A DNA stretch of 64,000 nucleotides from Mycobacterium sp. 1245111.1 (GTDB lineage: Bacteria > Actinomycetota > Actinomycetes > Mycobacteriales > Mycobacteriaceae). This document shows, piece after piece, positions 17,022 to 25,746 of the stretch. Position 1 is the first letter of the stretch; each line of letters starts with the position of its first letter. The stretch covers positions 1-64,000 of the forward strand of contig NZ_LZLV01000004.1 of NCBI RefSeq assembly GCF_001673405.1. The letters are read 5' to 3'. The translations under genes and the position numbers were made by a program. The notes beneath the pieces were generated by a model. It was given only the letters and a program-made list of their open reading frames with translations. It made no database searches and had not been told where the DNA came from.

Positions 17022-17597
17022 TCAGCGCAGCAGCGCAGGGATGGTGTCGGCTTCGAACCGGTCGTAGGGACTCCGGCTGCGGATCATCTTGCCCCGAAGC
17101 GCCGCCCCTTCCCAGGCCTCGATCAATCGGGAGGCAACGTCCTCGGCATCGACACCGCGCCGGCGGCGGCCGGACCGCAAGCATTCTGCCAACGCGTTGC
17201 CCCAGCGTTCCACGATGTTGATCAGCTCGGCGCGCACGGGCTCGCTGGTGCTACTGAGTTCGAGCGACAGGTTGCCGATCAAGCAGCCGAGCAGAAAGTC
17301 GCCGGCCTCGTGGTCGTCGGCGAGCGCGTGAAAGAACGCCGTGATCCGCTGCTGCGGCGACCCGTCGCCCTCGAGGATCGGGACGAGGCGGGTCTCGATG
17401 TCGGCCCAATACGCTCTGAGAATTGCTGCGGCGAGAGCCTCTTTGCTCGGGAAGTACGCGTAGAACGAGCCCTTCGGCACGCCGGCCGCGTCGGTGATTT
17501 CCTTGACGCCGCTGGCCGCGAAGCCCTGTGCGTGGATGAGATCGAGGCCCGCGGCGAGCAGTCGCTTGCGAACCTCAGGGTTGGCTGGTCGTGGCAT
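17022..17597 (-). CDS. TetR/AcrR-family repressor
   Basis: 191 residues. The N-terminal helix-turn-helix is typical (VKEITDAAGVPKGSFYAYFPSKEALAAA, described in two halves at residues 31-58). The C-terminal ligand domain includes GDFLLGCLIGNLSLELS, a stretch shared with NemR/AcuR-like regulators of electrophile or aldehyde stress. Its operator copies flank both ends of its own gene, suggesting autorepression plus control of the downstream aldo-keto reductase. An electrophilic or aldehyde inducer would fit but is inferred. Confidence 0.9.
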   Translation of the reverse strand: MPRPANPEVRKRLLAAGLDLIHAQGFAASGVKEITDAAGVPKGSFYAYFPSKEALAAAILRAYWADIETRLVPILEGDGSPQQRITAFFHALADDHEAGDFLLGCLIGNLSLELSSTSEPVRAELINIVERWGNALAECLRSGRRRRGVDAEDVASRLIEAWEGAALRGKMIRSRSPYDRFEADTIPALLR

Positions 17598-17609
17598 GGC
17601 CCTATTAAC

Positions 17610-17623
17610 AGACGACCGGTCAG
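17610..17623. promoter_or_regulatory. TetR operator copy 2, before the tetR gene
   Basis: AGACGACCGGTCAG lies 13 bases upstream of the TetR ATG. Its core GACCGGTC is a perfect palindrome, and it repeats the site before the aldo-keto reductase. Confidence 0.72.
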
Positions 17624-17643
17624 CTATATTCCAGCTCGCGTCC

Positions 17644-18726
17644 TTACCAATGAAACGGCCGGTCCAGCGCCAGCGTCTTCTCTGCCTTCTCGTACCAGCC
17701 TTGCGGAGCGTATTGGCTGGTGTGCAGGTAGCACTGCACCCGAACCTCGTTGCTGCCGGGCTCGAACGTGAGCAGACGGCTGATCGGCAGCGTCGTGATC
17801 GGCATATGGTGGCGACTCAGCGACGCGACGTTGAGAAACCAGGTGCCCCAACGCTGTTCGATGTGCGTCTTACCACCGAAGGAGTCCTCCGGATGGGTGT
17901 GCGTGTGGCCGGCAAGCCAGAGCGCCACCCGGCCCGGGCGGGCCGCCAGGAAGGATTCGAACGCCGCCGAATCGGGTTTGCTGTCCACCCAATACAGGTA
18001 TGAGGCGCCATTCGGGGTGCCCCGCTCGAACGGCCGGTGATAGTGCTCCAACAGTTCGCCCGTGGCCGAACGGCGGATGCCTTCCCACTCGCCGGACGCC
18101 ACGGTGGTGTCCTTCAGCACGTAATGGTGTACCGACACGATGACCGCATCCGGATTGTCGTCGACCATCGACCTCCACCAGTTGAATGTCTCACCGCTGA
18201 CCACGCCGCCCGGGTTTCCGCCGAGCGTTCCGCGGCCGACCTGCTGCGTGGGCTCGTTGCGGTCGCTCATCATCAGGAAGAGCAGGTTGCCGACCCGGAA
18301 GCTGTATCGCTCCCAGCTGCCCTCGACCGGGTAGGGCCGGGCGCCGGAGTCAACTCCGGAGTATCCGGTGTGCTGTCCGAGCGGATCGATCCACTTCTGC
18401 CACCACCACGCCTCGGGCTCGGCCAGTCCGCTGCGGTCGTGATTCCCACACACGCTGTAGATGTCTTCGCGCCGGTGGGTCCGCAGCGCCCCGAGCTGCT
18501 TGACGACTTCCTCACCTTCGGTGTCATCCGGCAGGCTGTGATGAGAGCCGGACATATCGCCGACGTCGATGGCGATATCCCACTCGAACGGTAGGCCGCC
18601 CTCGGTGCCACCGAATTCTGACTGCGAAATCGCTTCGGCCAGGCTGCTTCTGCCGTATGCCTTGTCGGTGCCCACGTGCGCGTCGCCGAATGCCCATAAC
18701 CGCAAGGGCCGAGGCCCGGCCGTCAC
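17644..18726 (-). CDS. Calcineurin-like metallophosphoesterase, last gene of the ABC/PHP operon
   Basis: A 360-residue metallophosphoesterase with the complete metal-binding set: LWAFGDAHVG (D-x-H), IDVGDMSG (GD), VCGNHDRSG (GNHD), a central His in VSVHHYV and LAGHTHTHPED (GHxH). It should hydrolyse a phosphomonoester or phosphodiester. No signal peptide, so cytoplasmic. The frame runs open far upstream, but GTG 18726 gives a GTGA overlap with the permease stop and begins just before the first motif, so I chose it. Substrate unknown; cotranscription with an ABC importer suggests it acts on imported material. Confidence 0.88.
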   Translation of the reverse strand: MTAGPRPLRLWAFGDAHVGTDKAYGRSSLAEAISQSEFGGTEGGLPFEWDIAIDVGDMSGSHHSLPDDTEGEEVVKQLGALRTHRREDIYSVCGNHDRSGLAEPEAWWWQKWIDPLGQHTGYSGVDSGARPYPVEGSWERYSFRVGNLLFLMMSDRNEPTQQVGRGTLGGNPGGVVSGETFNWWRSMVDDNPDAVIVSVHHYVLKDTTVASGEWEGIRRSATGELLEHYHRPFERGTPNGASYLYWVDSKPDSAAFESFLAARPGRVALWLAGHTHTHPEDSFGGKTHIEQRWGTWFLNVASLSRHHMPITTLPISRLLTFEPGSNEVRVQCYLHTSQYAPQGWYEKAEKTLALDRPFHW

Positions 18727-19571
18727 GTTTCGTCGGCGGCGACGAGGCCGCGACGGCGGCGAACCTCGTTGTCCAACAGAGAGAAGAGCCCGTCGATGAC
18801 GATCCCGAGCGCCAGGATGACGATCATGGTCGCGATGGCGGCGGGCATGTCGGACAGGTTCTGCGCGTTTTCGAGGAGCACGCCGATGGATGCGGTGTTG
18901 GTCACGATGACGACCAACTCCCCCGACATCAGGCTGCGCCAGGCGAAGGCCCAGCCCTGTTTGAGGCCGGTCACGAAGACAGGGAGTGACGCCGGCAAGA
19001 TGAGATGCCGGTAGAGGGCGAATCCCTTGAGTCCCATCATCTTCGCGGCGCGACGCAACAACGTCGGGATGTTGTCGCTGCCGGCGATGACGGCGATCGC
19101 AATCGCAGGTGCCGTGCCGATCACGATGACGAACAGAATCGCGGACGTGGTGAGGCCGAAGAAGATGATCGCGAACGGGAACCACGCGATGGCCGGCATC
19201 GTCTGCATGCCGGTGATGATCGGGCCGAAGGCGGCGCGCACGATCCGGTTTCTGGAGATCACGATGCCGACCGCGAGGCCGATCACGACCGCCAGCGCAA
19301 ACCCGTAAACGGCTCGGCCCATTGTGGTTTCGATGGCCTGCCACAGCAGCGGCTGGCGCGCTTGAGTCCAAAGGTTGGTGAGGGTGGTGGCCGGGCTGGG
19401 CAGCACAAACGACGGCTTCCAGCCGCTGAGGTACACCGCCTGCCAGAACGCGAGTACGACCAGCAGTCCTATCCCGGGTGCCCACAGCGATCGGACCCGC
19501 TGCCGGGCAGCGGATTTCACCGAACCGGGCGCCTCGCCTTCTTGGTCGGTGTGCACCTGGCTAGCCACCAT
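18723..19571 (-). CDS. ABC importer permease (sulfonate/taurine/nitrate type)
   Basis: A 282-residue inner-membrane permease of the SsuC/TauC/NrtB group with about six membrane helices. The coupling (EAA) loop region reads RRAAKMMGLKGFALYRHLILPASLP, with the conserved G about 20 residues before the hydrophobic LPASLPVFVTG. It follows its ATPase gene with an 11-base overlap and precedes the metallophosphoesterase with a 4-base overlap. It forms the membrane channel of the operon's importer. Confidence 0.92.
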   Translation of the reverse strand: MVASQVHTDQEGEAPGSVKSAARQRVRSLWAPGIGLLVVLAFWQAVYLSGWKPSFVLPSPATTLTNLWTQARQPLLWQAIETTMGRAVYGFALAVVIGLAVGIVISRNRIVRAAFGPIITGMQTMPAIAWFPFAIIFFGLTTSAILFVIVIGTAPAIAIAVIAGSDNIPTLLRRAAKMMGLKGFALYRHLILPASLPVFVTGLKQGWAFAWRSLMSGELVVIVTNTASIGVLLENAQNLSDMPAAIATMIVILALGIVIDGLFSLLDNEVRRRRGLVAADET

Positions 19572-20358
19572 CGCGCGCCTCCCGCACCTCGAGGCCGGCC
19601 GTGATCGCCGCCGCCAGAGTCGACACCTGCGCGCTGTCGATACGTCGGGGACGCGGCAATTCGACGGCGTGCTCAGCGATGATTCGGCCCGGTCGATTGC
19701 TCAGCAGCACAACGCGGTCGGCCAGGCGCACGGCCTCGTCGACGTTGTGCGTGACGAACAAGACCGTCAAGCCGCTCTCGGCGACGATCCGTTCGAGCTC
19801 GACATGCAACGAGTTGCGGGTGATCGCGTCGAGCGCGCCAAACGGTTCGTCCATCAACAGGACGTCGGCGTCTTGCGCCAGCGCGCGTGCGAGCGCGACG
19901 CGTTGGCGCATGCCGCCCGACAGCTGATGCGGCCGAGCAGCGGCAAAGCTCGTCAGCCCGACGATGTCGAGCAGCTCGGCCGCCCGAATACGCCGCTGCG
20001 CCTTGGGTATCTTGCGGGCTCGCAACGCCAGCTCGATGTTTCCCGCCGCGGTCAACCACGGGAAGAGCGCCGGCTCCTGAAACATGAAGGCTACCCGTTG
20101 GTCTCCGGTGACGACCTCCCCGGAACTGGGTCGATCGAGTCCGGCGACCAGCGACAGCAGTGTGCTCTTGCCGCAGCCCGACGCGCCGACGAAGCAGACG
20201 AACTCGCCCTTGCGGACGCTGATCGACACCTCGGTCAACGCCGGAACTGCTGAGCCGCCGCGACCGTAGGTCTTCGACACCGCCGAGAGTCGAATTACGT
20301 CTTCTACGAACGGTTTCTGCGAGGTTGCGCGCTCAGATGTATTCGTGGTGCTGGTCAT
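19561..20358 (-). CDS. ABC importer ATPase (sulfonate/taurine/nitrate type)
   Basis: 265 residues with Walker A GASGCGKSTLLSLVAGLD near 57-74, Q-loop FMFQEPALFPW, signature LSGGMRQRVALARAL, Walker [13 protein letters not shown] and H-loop LFVTHNVDEAV. Closest in pattern to SsuB/TauB/NrtD. ATG 20358 overlaps the binding-protein stop (ATGA). It energises uptake by the adjacent permease. Confidence 0.94.
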   Translation of the reverse strand: MTSTTNTSERATSQKPFVEDVIRLSAVSKTYGRGGSAVPALTEVSISVRKGEFVCFVGASGCGKSTLLSLVAGLDRPSSGEVVTGDQRVAFMFQEPALFPWLTAAGNIELALRARKIPKAQRRIRAAELLDIVGLTSFAAARPHQLSGGMRQRVALARALAQDADVLLMDEPFGALDAITRNSLHVELERIVAESGLTVLFVTHNVDEAVRLADRVVLLSNRPGRIIAEHAVELPRPRRIDSAQVSTLAAAITAGLEVREARDGG

Positions 20359-21377
20359 GTCTTCACCTGAGGCCTGCCGATGGATTTCAACACGTCGTTG
20401 AGTGGGACCGGATCGAACAGTCCGTCGAGACTCAGCGGTTTGAGCAATCCGACCGAGACCGATTTGCGGACAAGGTCGTTCAGCGATGCGATGCCGGGGT
20501 CGTTGGTGAAGGTGGTCTCTTGAAACGAGGCATCCAGCACGTCGGCGTCTAGACCCTTGCCGAGGTTCTTGGTGAGTGTGGCATTGGCGGCTTGCTTTGC
20601 CGCGGTCGGGTCGTCGTGGATGAGCTGGTCGGCTTCCACCTGTCCACGTAGCAGCCCGGAGACTGCTTCAGGGTGTGCGGCGAGGAAGTCTTGCCGCACC
20701 ACCAAGACAGTGATCGTTCCGGGGGCCGGCCACAGTTTCACACCGCCCGCTTTGATCATCTGCACGTCGTACGGCGCCGACTCCACCGCACCGGCAATCT
20801 GATTGGCGTTGAACTCCTGCAGAATCGCCGACTCCGGCTTGGTGGGCTTGATGAAGACGTCGCCGCCGCCCTGTGGGTTCGTATGTAACCCATTGTCTTG
20901 CAGCCAGCTTCGCAATAGCACATCGTGATTGCCGCCTAGCGCCGGGTCGGCGACCGTCTTGCCGCGTAGGTCCTGTGCGGATCTGATCTCGGGTTTGACG
21001 ACGAACGACGTTCCACCCACTGCCGATCCGGAGACGATCTTGATGGCCGTGCCGCTGGACTTCTGCCACGCGTTGAAAGCCGGGTTGGGACCGACGTAGG
21101 CGGCGTCGATCTGACCGCCCAGCAGCGCAGTGGCCTCCGCGGTGCCCTGCTCGAAGGGCTGTGCGGCAAGCGTCACCCCCGACCCGAGATTCTTGGCGAA
21201 CAGGCCACGGTCAAGCCCGACCAACGCCGACGCGTGAGTGATCCGCGTCAGGTAGCCGAGACGCAGCGTGACTTTCGCGGGGGAGCCGGTGGTCGCGGCG
21301 TGCCCACATCCGCTCAGCAATGCAGCGGCCAACGCGACAACCAGTGAGAGCGTACGAGGCACCATTGTTCTCGGCAT
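20355..21377 (-). CDS. Substrate-binding lipoprotein of the ABC importer (SsuA/NMT1-like)
   Basis: 340 residues with a lipoprotein signal (LALLSGCG-type lipobox, LLSGC) near residue 23. The mature part starts VTLRLGYLTRITHASALVGL, the usual entry of the nitrate/sulfonate/taurine binding-protein family, with two alpha/beta lobes (DLRGKTVADPALGG at the hinge region). The open frame extends 60 bases further upstream, but ATG 21377 shares its A with the PHP-gene stop (TAATG) and starts the signal peptide, so it is preferred. The ligand cannot be deduced; alkanesulfonates are only the family default. Confidence 0.92.
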   Translation of the reverse strand: MPRTMVPRTLSLVVALAAALLSGCGHAATTGSPAKVTLRLGYLTRITHASALVGLDRGLFAKNLGSGVTLAAQPFEQGTAEATALLGGQIDAAYVGPNPAFNAWQKSSGTAIKIVSGSAVGGTSFVVKPEIRSAQDLRGKTVADPALGGNHDVLLRSWLQDNGLHTNPQGGGDVFIKPTKPESAILQEFNANQIAGAVESAPYDVQMIKAGGVKLWPAPGTITVLVVRQDFLAAHPEAVSGLLRGQVEADQLIHDDPTAAKQAANATLTKNLGKGLDADVLDASFQETTFTNDPGIASLNDLVRKSVSVGLLKPLSLDGLFDPVPLNDVLKSIGRPQVKT

Positions 21378-23728
21378 TATTCGGCCTGTGTGCGGTTGAT
21401 GAACAGCGGACTGGTCCACACCTGATGCCCGTCGCATTGGCGCGCGCGCAGGTAAACGGCACTGTCAGCGGGTGGCAGGTCGATCACCAGAATTCCGTTC
21501 ACGGTGATGGGAAGGGCCGCGAGTTCGGCGACGCGTTCCACTCGCAACGTCAGATTGAGCCCGCCGACGGCGATCTCGCGCCCACCGGTGGACAGCAACT
21601 CGGCTCCACTGACCGACAGGTCGGCATCGAGGCCGTCCTCGACAACGCTCGCCTTGATCCGCAAGTGGGCGTCGGCCAGGTCGCTGAGTCGGATGATGAC
21701 ACCGATGTCGCTGCCGAACGTCTGAGTGCGCCAGGCGACGTTGTCGCCGTCGCGCGTGAAGGCTTGCTCGGGATGTGTTGCCGCCCACGGGGTGACATCG
21801 TCGACGGTGCTGCCTGAGACCGTGAGCCGCCCGGTCCAGGTTGCCCAGCGGTAGCGGTCTTTGTGCCGCGCGCCGCCCCATCGGATGCGGACCAGGGTGT
21901 CGGACAGGCCGGTCTCGGCGTGGAAGTCACGGTGGTACAGCAACCCCGTCGCGTCCCAGACGTGGAGCTCTTCCCAGCCCGTCGTGCCATACAGCGCATA
22001 GTCGGCCGTGAGCTCGCTTGCATCACAGTTGATCTCGTCGCCCATCCAGTGGTCGCCGCTATGCAGCAATGCCACTGCCCGCGCGCCGGTCGTCGCCCAG
22101 GTCCGTCGACCCCTCAGTGACCGACCGACGCTGTCGCGGGTGAGTTGAGGCGCCAGCACCCCGGTGAGGCCGCCATGTCCGCCGAAGATGTTCGCGCCGG
22201 GGGCGCCGCCGCCGGGCCGTCCGCGGTGCTCGTCGCTTGCGGCACTGGCACCGAGTCGCAGCCCGCGGGCCATCGCATCCTCGAAGAACCACGGGCTGGA
22301 TCCCCATGCGGAGTGCACCTCGATCAACCGCTCCAGTTGCGGGTGATGCCAGTCGAGAACGGCCCGCCGTCCACCGACATGCGGGATCAGCAGGTACGAA
22401 TCGGGGTCCTTATCGTAGGCGGCGTACAGCTGGGTGATCGGCCAGGTCTGCGGAACGGGCGTCGAAGACGCCATGCCCGAATGCCATTCGAGCGAACGCG
22501 CGAGGGTCGTGTCCTCCCCCAGGAAAACGACGTTGTGATCGCCACCGACGCCGGCGGTTCCACACCATTCCACGCCGGGATAGCAGACCAGTCTGCCGTC
22601 TTCGTTGATGTCGCGGCAGGCCGTGACGACGTCGGCCCAGACGTCGTCGGTGATCTGGAAGTCGTTGGCTGTGTAGCCGATGACGTCCAATGCCCCGACA
22701 TCTCGTCCGTAGCTCAGGTTCGACGGGGTGTCCTGGGTACCCACCGTGTCGTTGGAATGCACGTGCAGGTCAGCGAATAACGCTCGCGGAGAGGGGAAGT
22801 CGTCTATCTGATCGAGGTAGCATTTCTCGTCGCCGATCGCGTGGGACGCGGCGTGTGCGCCGACGTCGATGCAGCGATACTCGGCCGGAACCGTCATGGT
22901 GACGGCGGCCCATCCCTCGCTCGGGAAATCGACTGAAGCAACGGTGGTTTCGCCCACCCGAGCCTGTGCGGAGGCATTGACGTCGCGGCATGCGTTGCCC
23001 CACTGATCCTGCAGGTGCAGTCGGATGTCGGCGGTAGCCGAGTCAGACCGCACCAGCCGCGGACCCTGGACCGCAAGACGTTCCGGTGGACCCGGGACTA
23101 TCGCCAGCCGCGACACTGCGGCGCGAGCCATCCGCGACGTCCCCAGCGGGTCGACGAACAGATGGAATTCGAACTCGTCCTCGACGAACGTCTGCACTCG
23201 AGTCCCTGGGCCGCCAAATCGGCGGTCCCCCAAACGTATTTCGACGGTGTCGCCCGGACGGAGGTACCCGTCAACGACGTGAATCAGCAGCGCCTTCTGG
23301 AACGGACGCTCACCGCCCTTGACGTCGTACCGGATCGTGAGCTGTCGCGCCGTGGCCGCTGAGCTTTCCGACGCGCCACCCACCAGGGAACGGGAGAGCA
23401 GCCGCGCCGACGCGAAGTCGCGGGCTTGGGGGTCGGTGGTCTGCAAGTCCCAGTCGGAATAGAAGCGAAAGCAGAGCTTCAGCCAACCGCTGTCGGCAAT
23501 CCCGGATTGGCCGACGGTATAGGTGAAGACCAACTCTTCGGTTGCTCCCGCGACGACGGAGGAGGTCGAGCAGGTCACCTCGCCGAGGAACGGCAGGGCG
23601 GCCAACTCAGCGGTGACGGCCTCGCGGACCTCCAGGTCGGAGCAGTCGTTGGTGTCCGGCCGGCCCGACGGCCGCGCGGATACCCGAACCGGTGACAAGG
23701 GCATCCGACGATTCTGGCTCTGCCACAC
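21377..23728 (-). CDS. Large PHP-domain metallohydrolase (DUF3604-like), first gene of the operon
   Basis: 783 residues, cytoplasmic by lack of a signal. The N-terminal 330 residues are beta-rich and of unknown role. A PHP-type hydrolase domain follows at about 335-600 with metal ligands in order: LFADLHVHSND (H-x-H), YPGVEWCG (E), GDHNVVFLG (H), LLIPHVGG (H), IEVHS (H) and ASDEHRG (D-x-H). A C-terminal beta-rich part (about 600-783) closes it. PHP domains hydrolyse phosphoesters; DUF3604 members are mostly uncharacterised. GTG 23728 opens the frame; ATG 23704 (775 residues) is an alternative. It heads a five-gene coupled operon divergent from a LysR gene. Function beyond metallohydrolase is unknown. 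Confidence 0.82.
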   Translation of the reverse strand: MWQSQNRRMPLSPVRVSARPSGRPDTNDCSDLEVREAVTAELAALPFLGEVTCSTSSVVAGATEELVFTYTVGQSGIADSGWLKLCFRFYSDWDLQTTDPQARDFASARLLSRSLVGGASESSAATARQLTIRYDVKGGERPFQKALLIHVVDGYLRPGDTVEIRLGDRRFGGPGTRVQTFVEDEFEFHLFVDPLGTSRMARAAVSRLAIVPGPPERLAVQGPRLVRSDSATADIRLHLQDQWGNACRDVNASAQARVGETTVASVDFPSEGWAAVTMTVPAEYRCIDVGAHAASHAIGDEKCYLDQIDDFPSPRALFADLHVHSNDTVGTQDTPSNLSYGRDVGALDVIGYTANDFQITDDVWADVVTACRDINEDGRLVCYPGVEWCGTAGVGGDHNVVFLGEDTTLARSLEWHSGMASSTPVPQTWPITQLYAAYDKDPDSYLLIPHVGGRRAVLDWHHPQLERLIEVHSAWGSSPWFFEDAMARGLRLGASAASDEHRGRPGGGAPGANIFGGHGGLTGVLAPQLTRDSVGRSLRGRRTWATTGARAVALLHSGDHWMGDEINCDASELTADYALYGTTGWEELHVWDATGLLYHRDFHAETGLSDTLVRIRWGGARHKDRYRWATWTGRLTVSGSTVDDVTPWAATHPEQAFTRDGDNVAWRTQTFGSDIGVIIRLSDLADAHLRIKASVVEDGLDADLSVSGAELLSTGGREIAVGGLNLTLRVERVAELAALPITVNGILVIDLPPADSAVYLRARQCDGHQVWTSPLFINRTQAE

Positions 23729-23740
23729 TTCTCAGTCCAA

Positions 23741-23757
23741 CGCATAGATATGATGCG
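23741..23757. promoter_or_regulatory. Inverted repeat, likely LysR binding site
   Basis: CGCAT (23741-23745) and ATGCG (23753-23757) flank an AT-rich 7-base spacer. It lies 12 bases before the PHP gene and 18 bases before the divergent LysR gene. This spacing and position suit a LysR-type autoregulatory and activation site. Confidence 0.62.
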
Positions 23758-23775
23758 ATTCATCATCGAAAGTGA

Positions 23776-24717
23776 ATGACTGTGAACCTTCAGCAGCTGC
23801 GATACGCCGTCGCATTAGCCGACGCCCAGAGCTTCACCAAGGCTGCCGTCAACGAATACGTCGTGCAGTCGGCGCTGAGCCAGCAGCTCCGCAAACTCGA
23901 GGACGAGCTGGGTGTCGCGTTGTTCGAACGCACTACGCGGAAGGTTTCACCGACGCCGGCGGGCGAGGTGCTACTGCCGTTAATGCGCCAGGTGCTCGCC
24001 GGCATCGAGCGGATCAAGTTCGATGCGCAGGCGATCAGCGGCACCATCGCGGGCCGGCTCACGGTCGGGATGATGGAGGTGCCGTCGGAAAGCCTCGACG
24101 TCGCGGCGCTGATGGCCACCTTCCACACCCGATACCCCGAGGTTGCTGTCACGTTGCGTAGTGGCGGCAGCGATCTGCTGATCGACGCGGTCCGCGAGCG
24201 CAAACTCGACGTCGCGATTGTCGGTTCCAATCTGCCGTCGACGGCAGGGCGGCTGACATTCACCGAACTGTTCGTCGAATCCCTTGTCGCTGTGCTGCCT
24301 GCGGACCACCGATTGGCCACCGGAGACGCGGTGCGCCTCGAAGATCTCGCGTCGCTGCCGTTCATCGATTTCCCGCCGGGCTACGGCCTGCGCCACGAGA
24401 CCGACCGCGGATTCGCCGGCGTGCCGCGGCGGGTGGCGTTCGAAGTAACCCGTGTCGACGAGGTAATTCATTTCGTCAGAAGGGATCTCGGAGTCGCTCT
24501 GCTGCCGGAGTCCGTCGCCGCGTCGCGGGTGGGCGACGACCGGACGCTGGTGCTGCGTCCGGTTGCCGAGACGCAGCTTTATCGGCAGGTCAATCTCGTC
24601 GCTCCGGCCGAGTCGCTCAGATCGGCTGCGGCACAGGCGTTCATCGCCTGCGTCGGCGACCACGTCAACCGCGGTGCAACCGGTCGGGCTGGCGGCTCGA
24701 TGCGCGACACGCCTTAA
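23776..24717 (+). CDS. LysR-family transcriptional regulator of the PHP/ABC operon
   Basis: 313 residues. Winged HTH at about 1-65 (LQQLRYAVALADAQSFTKAA, then SALSQQLRKLEDELGVALFER). The C-terminal effector-binding domain begins near 92 with LTVGMMEVPSESLD. Divergent from the PHP/ABC operon with 47 bases between, the classic LysR layout, so it probably senses an operon substrate or product. Confidence 0.92.
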   Translation: MTVNLQQLRYAVALADAQSFTKAAVNEYVVQSALSQQLRKLEDELGVALFERTTRKVSPTPAGEVLLPLMRQVLAGIERIKFDAQAISGTIAGRLTVGMMEVPSESLDVAALMATFHTRYPEVAVTLRSGGSDLLIDAVRERKLDVAIVGSNLPSTAGRLTFTELFVESLVAVLPADHRLATGDAVRLEDLASLPFIDFPPGYGLRHETDRGFAGVPRRVAFEVTRVDEVIHFVRRDLGVALLPESVAASRVGDDRTLVLRPVAETQLYRQVNLVAPAESLRSAAAQAFIACVGDHVNRGATGRAGGSMRDTP

Positions 24718-24761
24718 CGTTGCCATTGACGAATGTCACCATTCGGTGTTGACTCTCTCGC

Positions 24762-25745
24762 ATGACGGAGTCACTGCCGACTCGCGGATCGCTGCGATCC
24801 CGTTCCGCGGCGCTGGTGAGCATGGCGACATTGCGGCAGGTCAGCGCGGTACTCCCGCCCGAGCGAGCCTGGGGCTTGTGGGCGTCACGACGGATCATCG
24901 CCGGCATCATGGATGCCTTCGGACCTTCACTGACCGGGACCCACATCGAGCACATCGACGTGCATCACGGTGGGCGTCGCCTCGTCGGTGAGTGGGTGCG
25001 CGCCCCCGGCGTCTCAACGAGCCGGGGCGCCATCTACTTCGTCCACGGCAGCGGCTTCGCCCTGTGCTCACCGCGAACGCATCGCCGCTTCACGGCATGG
25101 TTGTCGCGACTGACCGGGCTGCCGGTGTTCACCGTCGACTACCGGTTGGCGCCGCGGCACCGCTTCCCCGCCGCGGCCGACGACGTGCGGGCCGGCTGGG
25201 ACTGGCTTACCTCACGGGTGCCCGCGGAAAGCGTTGTGATCGCCGGCGATTCGGCGGGTGGTCATCTCTCGGTGGACCTGCTGTTGCAACCCGACGTCGC
25301 CGCGCATGGCCCGGCCGCGGTGGTGCTGTTCTCGCCGCTGATCGACCTGACCCTCGAACTCGCCCGCGCCCGTGAGGATTTGCGCCGCGACCCGGCCATC
25401 AGGGCATCCGACGCCGCCCGCTTGGTCCGGCTCTACAGCCGCGGCGTCGATCCCGCCCATCCGCGACTGCGACTCGACGTCGCCGGTGGACCGACGTTGC
25501 CACCCACGCTCATCCAGGCCGGTGGTGCCGAATTCCTGCTCGCCGATGCGCGCCACCTCGCTGCCGATATCCGCACCGGCGGCGGCCGGTGCACGCTGCA
25601 GGTGTGGCCGGACCAGGTGCACGTCTTCCAGGCGCTACCCCGACTGTCACCGGAAGCCGCAAAGGCGATGGCGCAGGCCGCGAGCTTCATCGCTAACGCG
25701 CTGCGTGACAACAATATTGAAAGCATCACAGGAAAGGCGGGCTGA
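24762..25745 (+). CDS. mbtJ: MbtJ, HSL-family alpha/beta hydrolase of the mycobactin locus
   Basis: A 327-residue hormone-sensitive-lipase-type esterase. The oxyanion motif reads FVHGSGF (HGSGF, not HGGGF), the nucleophile elbow is GDSAGG near residue 163, acid Asp and His lie in the C-terminus (WPDQVHVFQALP). The segment WGLWASRRIIAGIMDAFGPS resembles, from memory, M. tuberculosis MbtJ/LipK (Rv2385), which lies between mbtA and mbtI. Here it is 13 kb from mbtA and 4 kb from mbtI. No IdeR box is visible in the 44 bases before it. It has been proposed as an acetyl hydrolase in mycobactin assembly, but that role is not settled. Confidence 0.78.
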   Translation: MTESLPTRGSLRSRSAALVSMATLRQVSAVLPPERAWGLWASRRIIAGIMDAFGPSLTGTHIEHIDVHHGGRRLVGEWVRAPGVSTSRGAIYFVHGSGFALCSPRTHRRFTAWLSRLTGLPVFTVDYRLAPRHRFPAAADDVRAGWDWLTSRVPAESVVIAGDSAGGHLSVDLLLQPDVAAHGPAAVVLFSPLIDLTLELARAREDLRRDPAIRASDAARLVRLYSRGVDPAHPRLRLDVAGGPTLPPTLIQAGGAEFLLADARHLAADIRTGGGRCTLQVWPDQVHVFQALPRLSPEAAKAMAQAASFIANALRDNNIESITGKAG

Positions 25746-25746
25746 C

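Noticed and set aside
18727..19485. In-frame upstream extension of the metallophosphoesterase
   Set aside because: It reads Arg/Pro-rich nonsense inside the permease gene; the GTGA overlap start at 18726 precedes the first motif.
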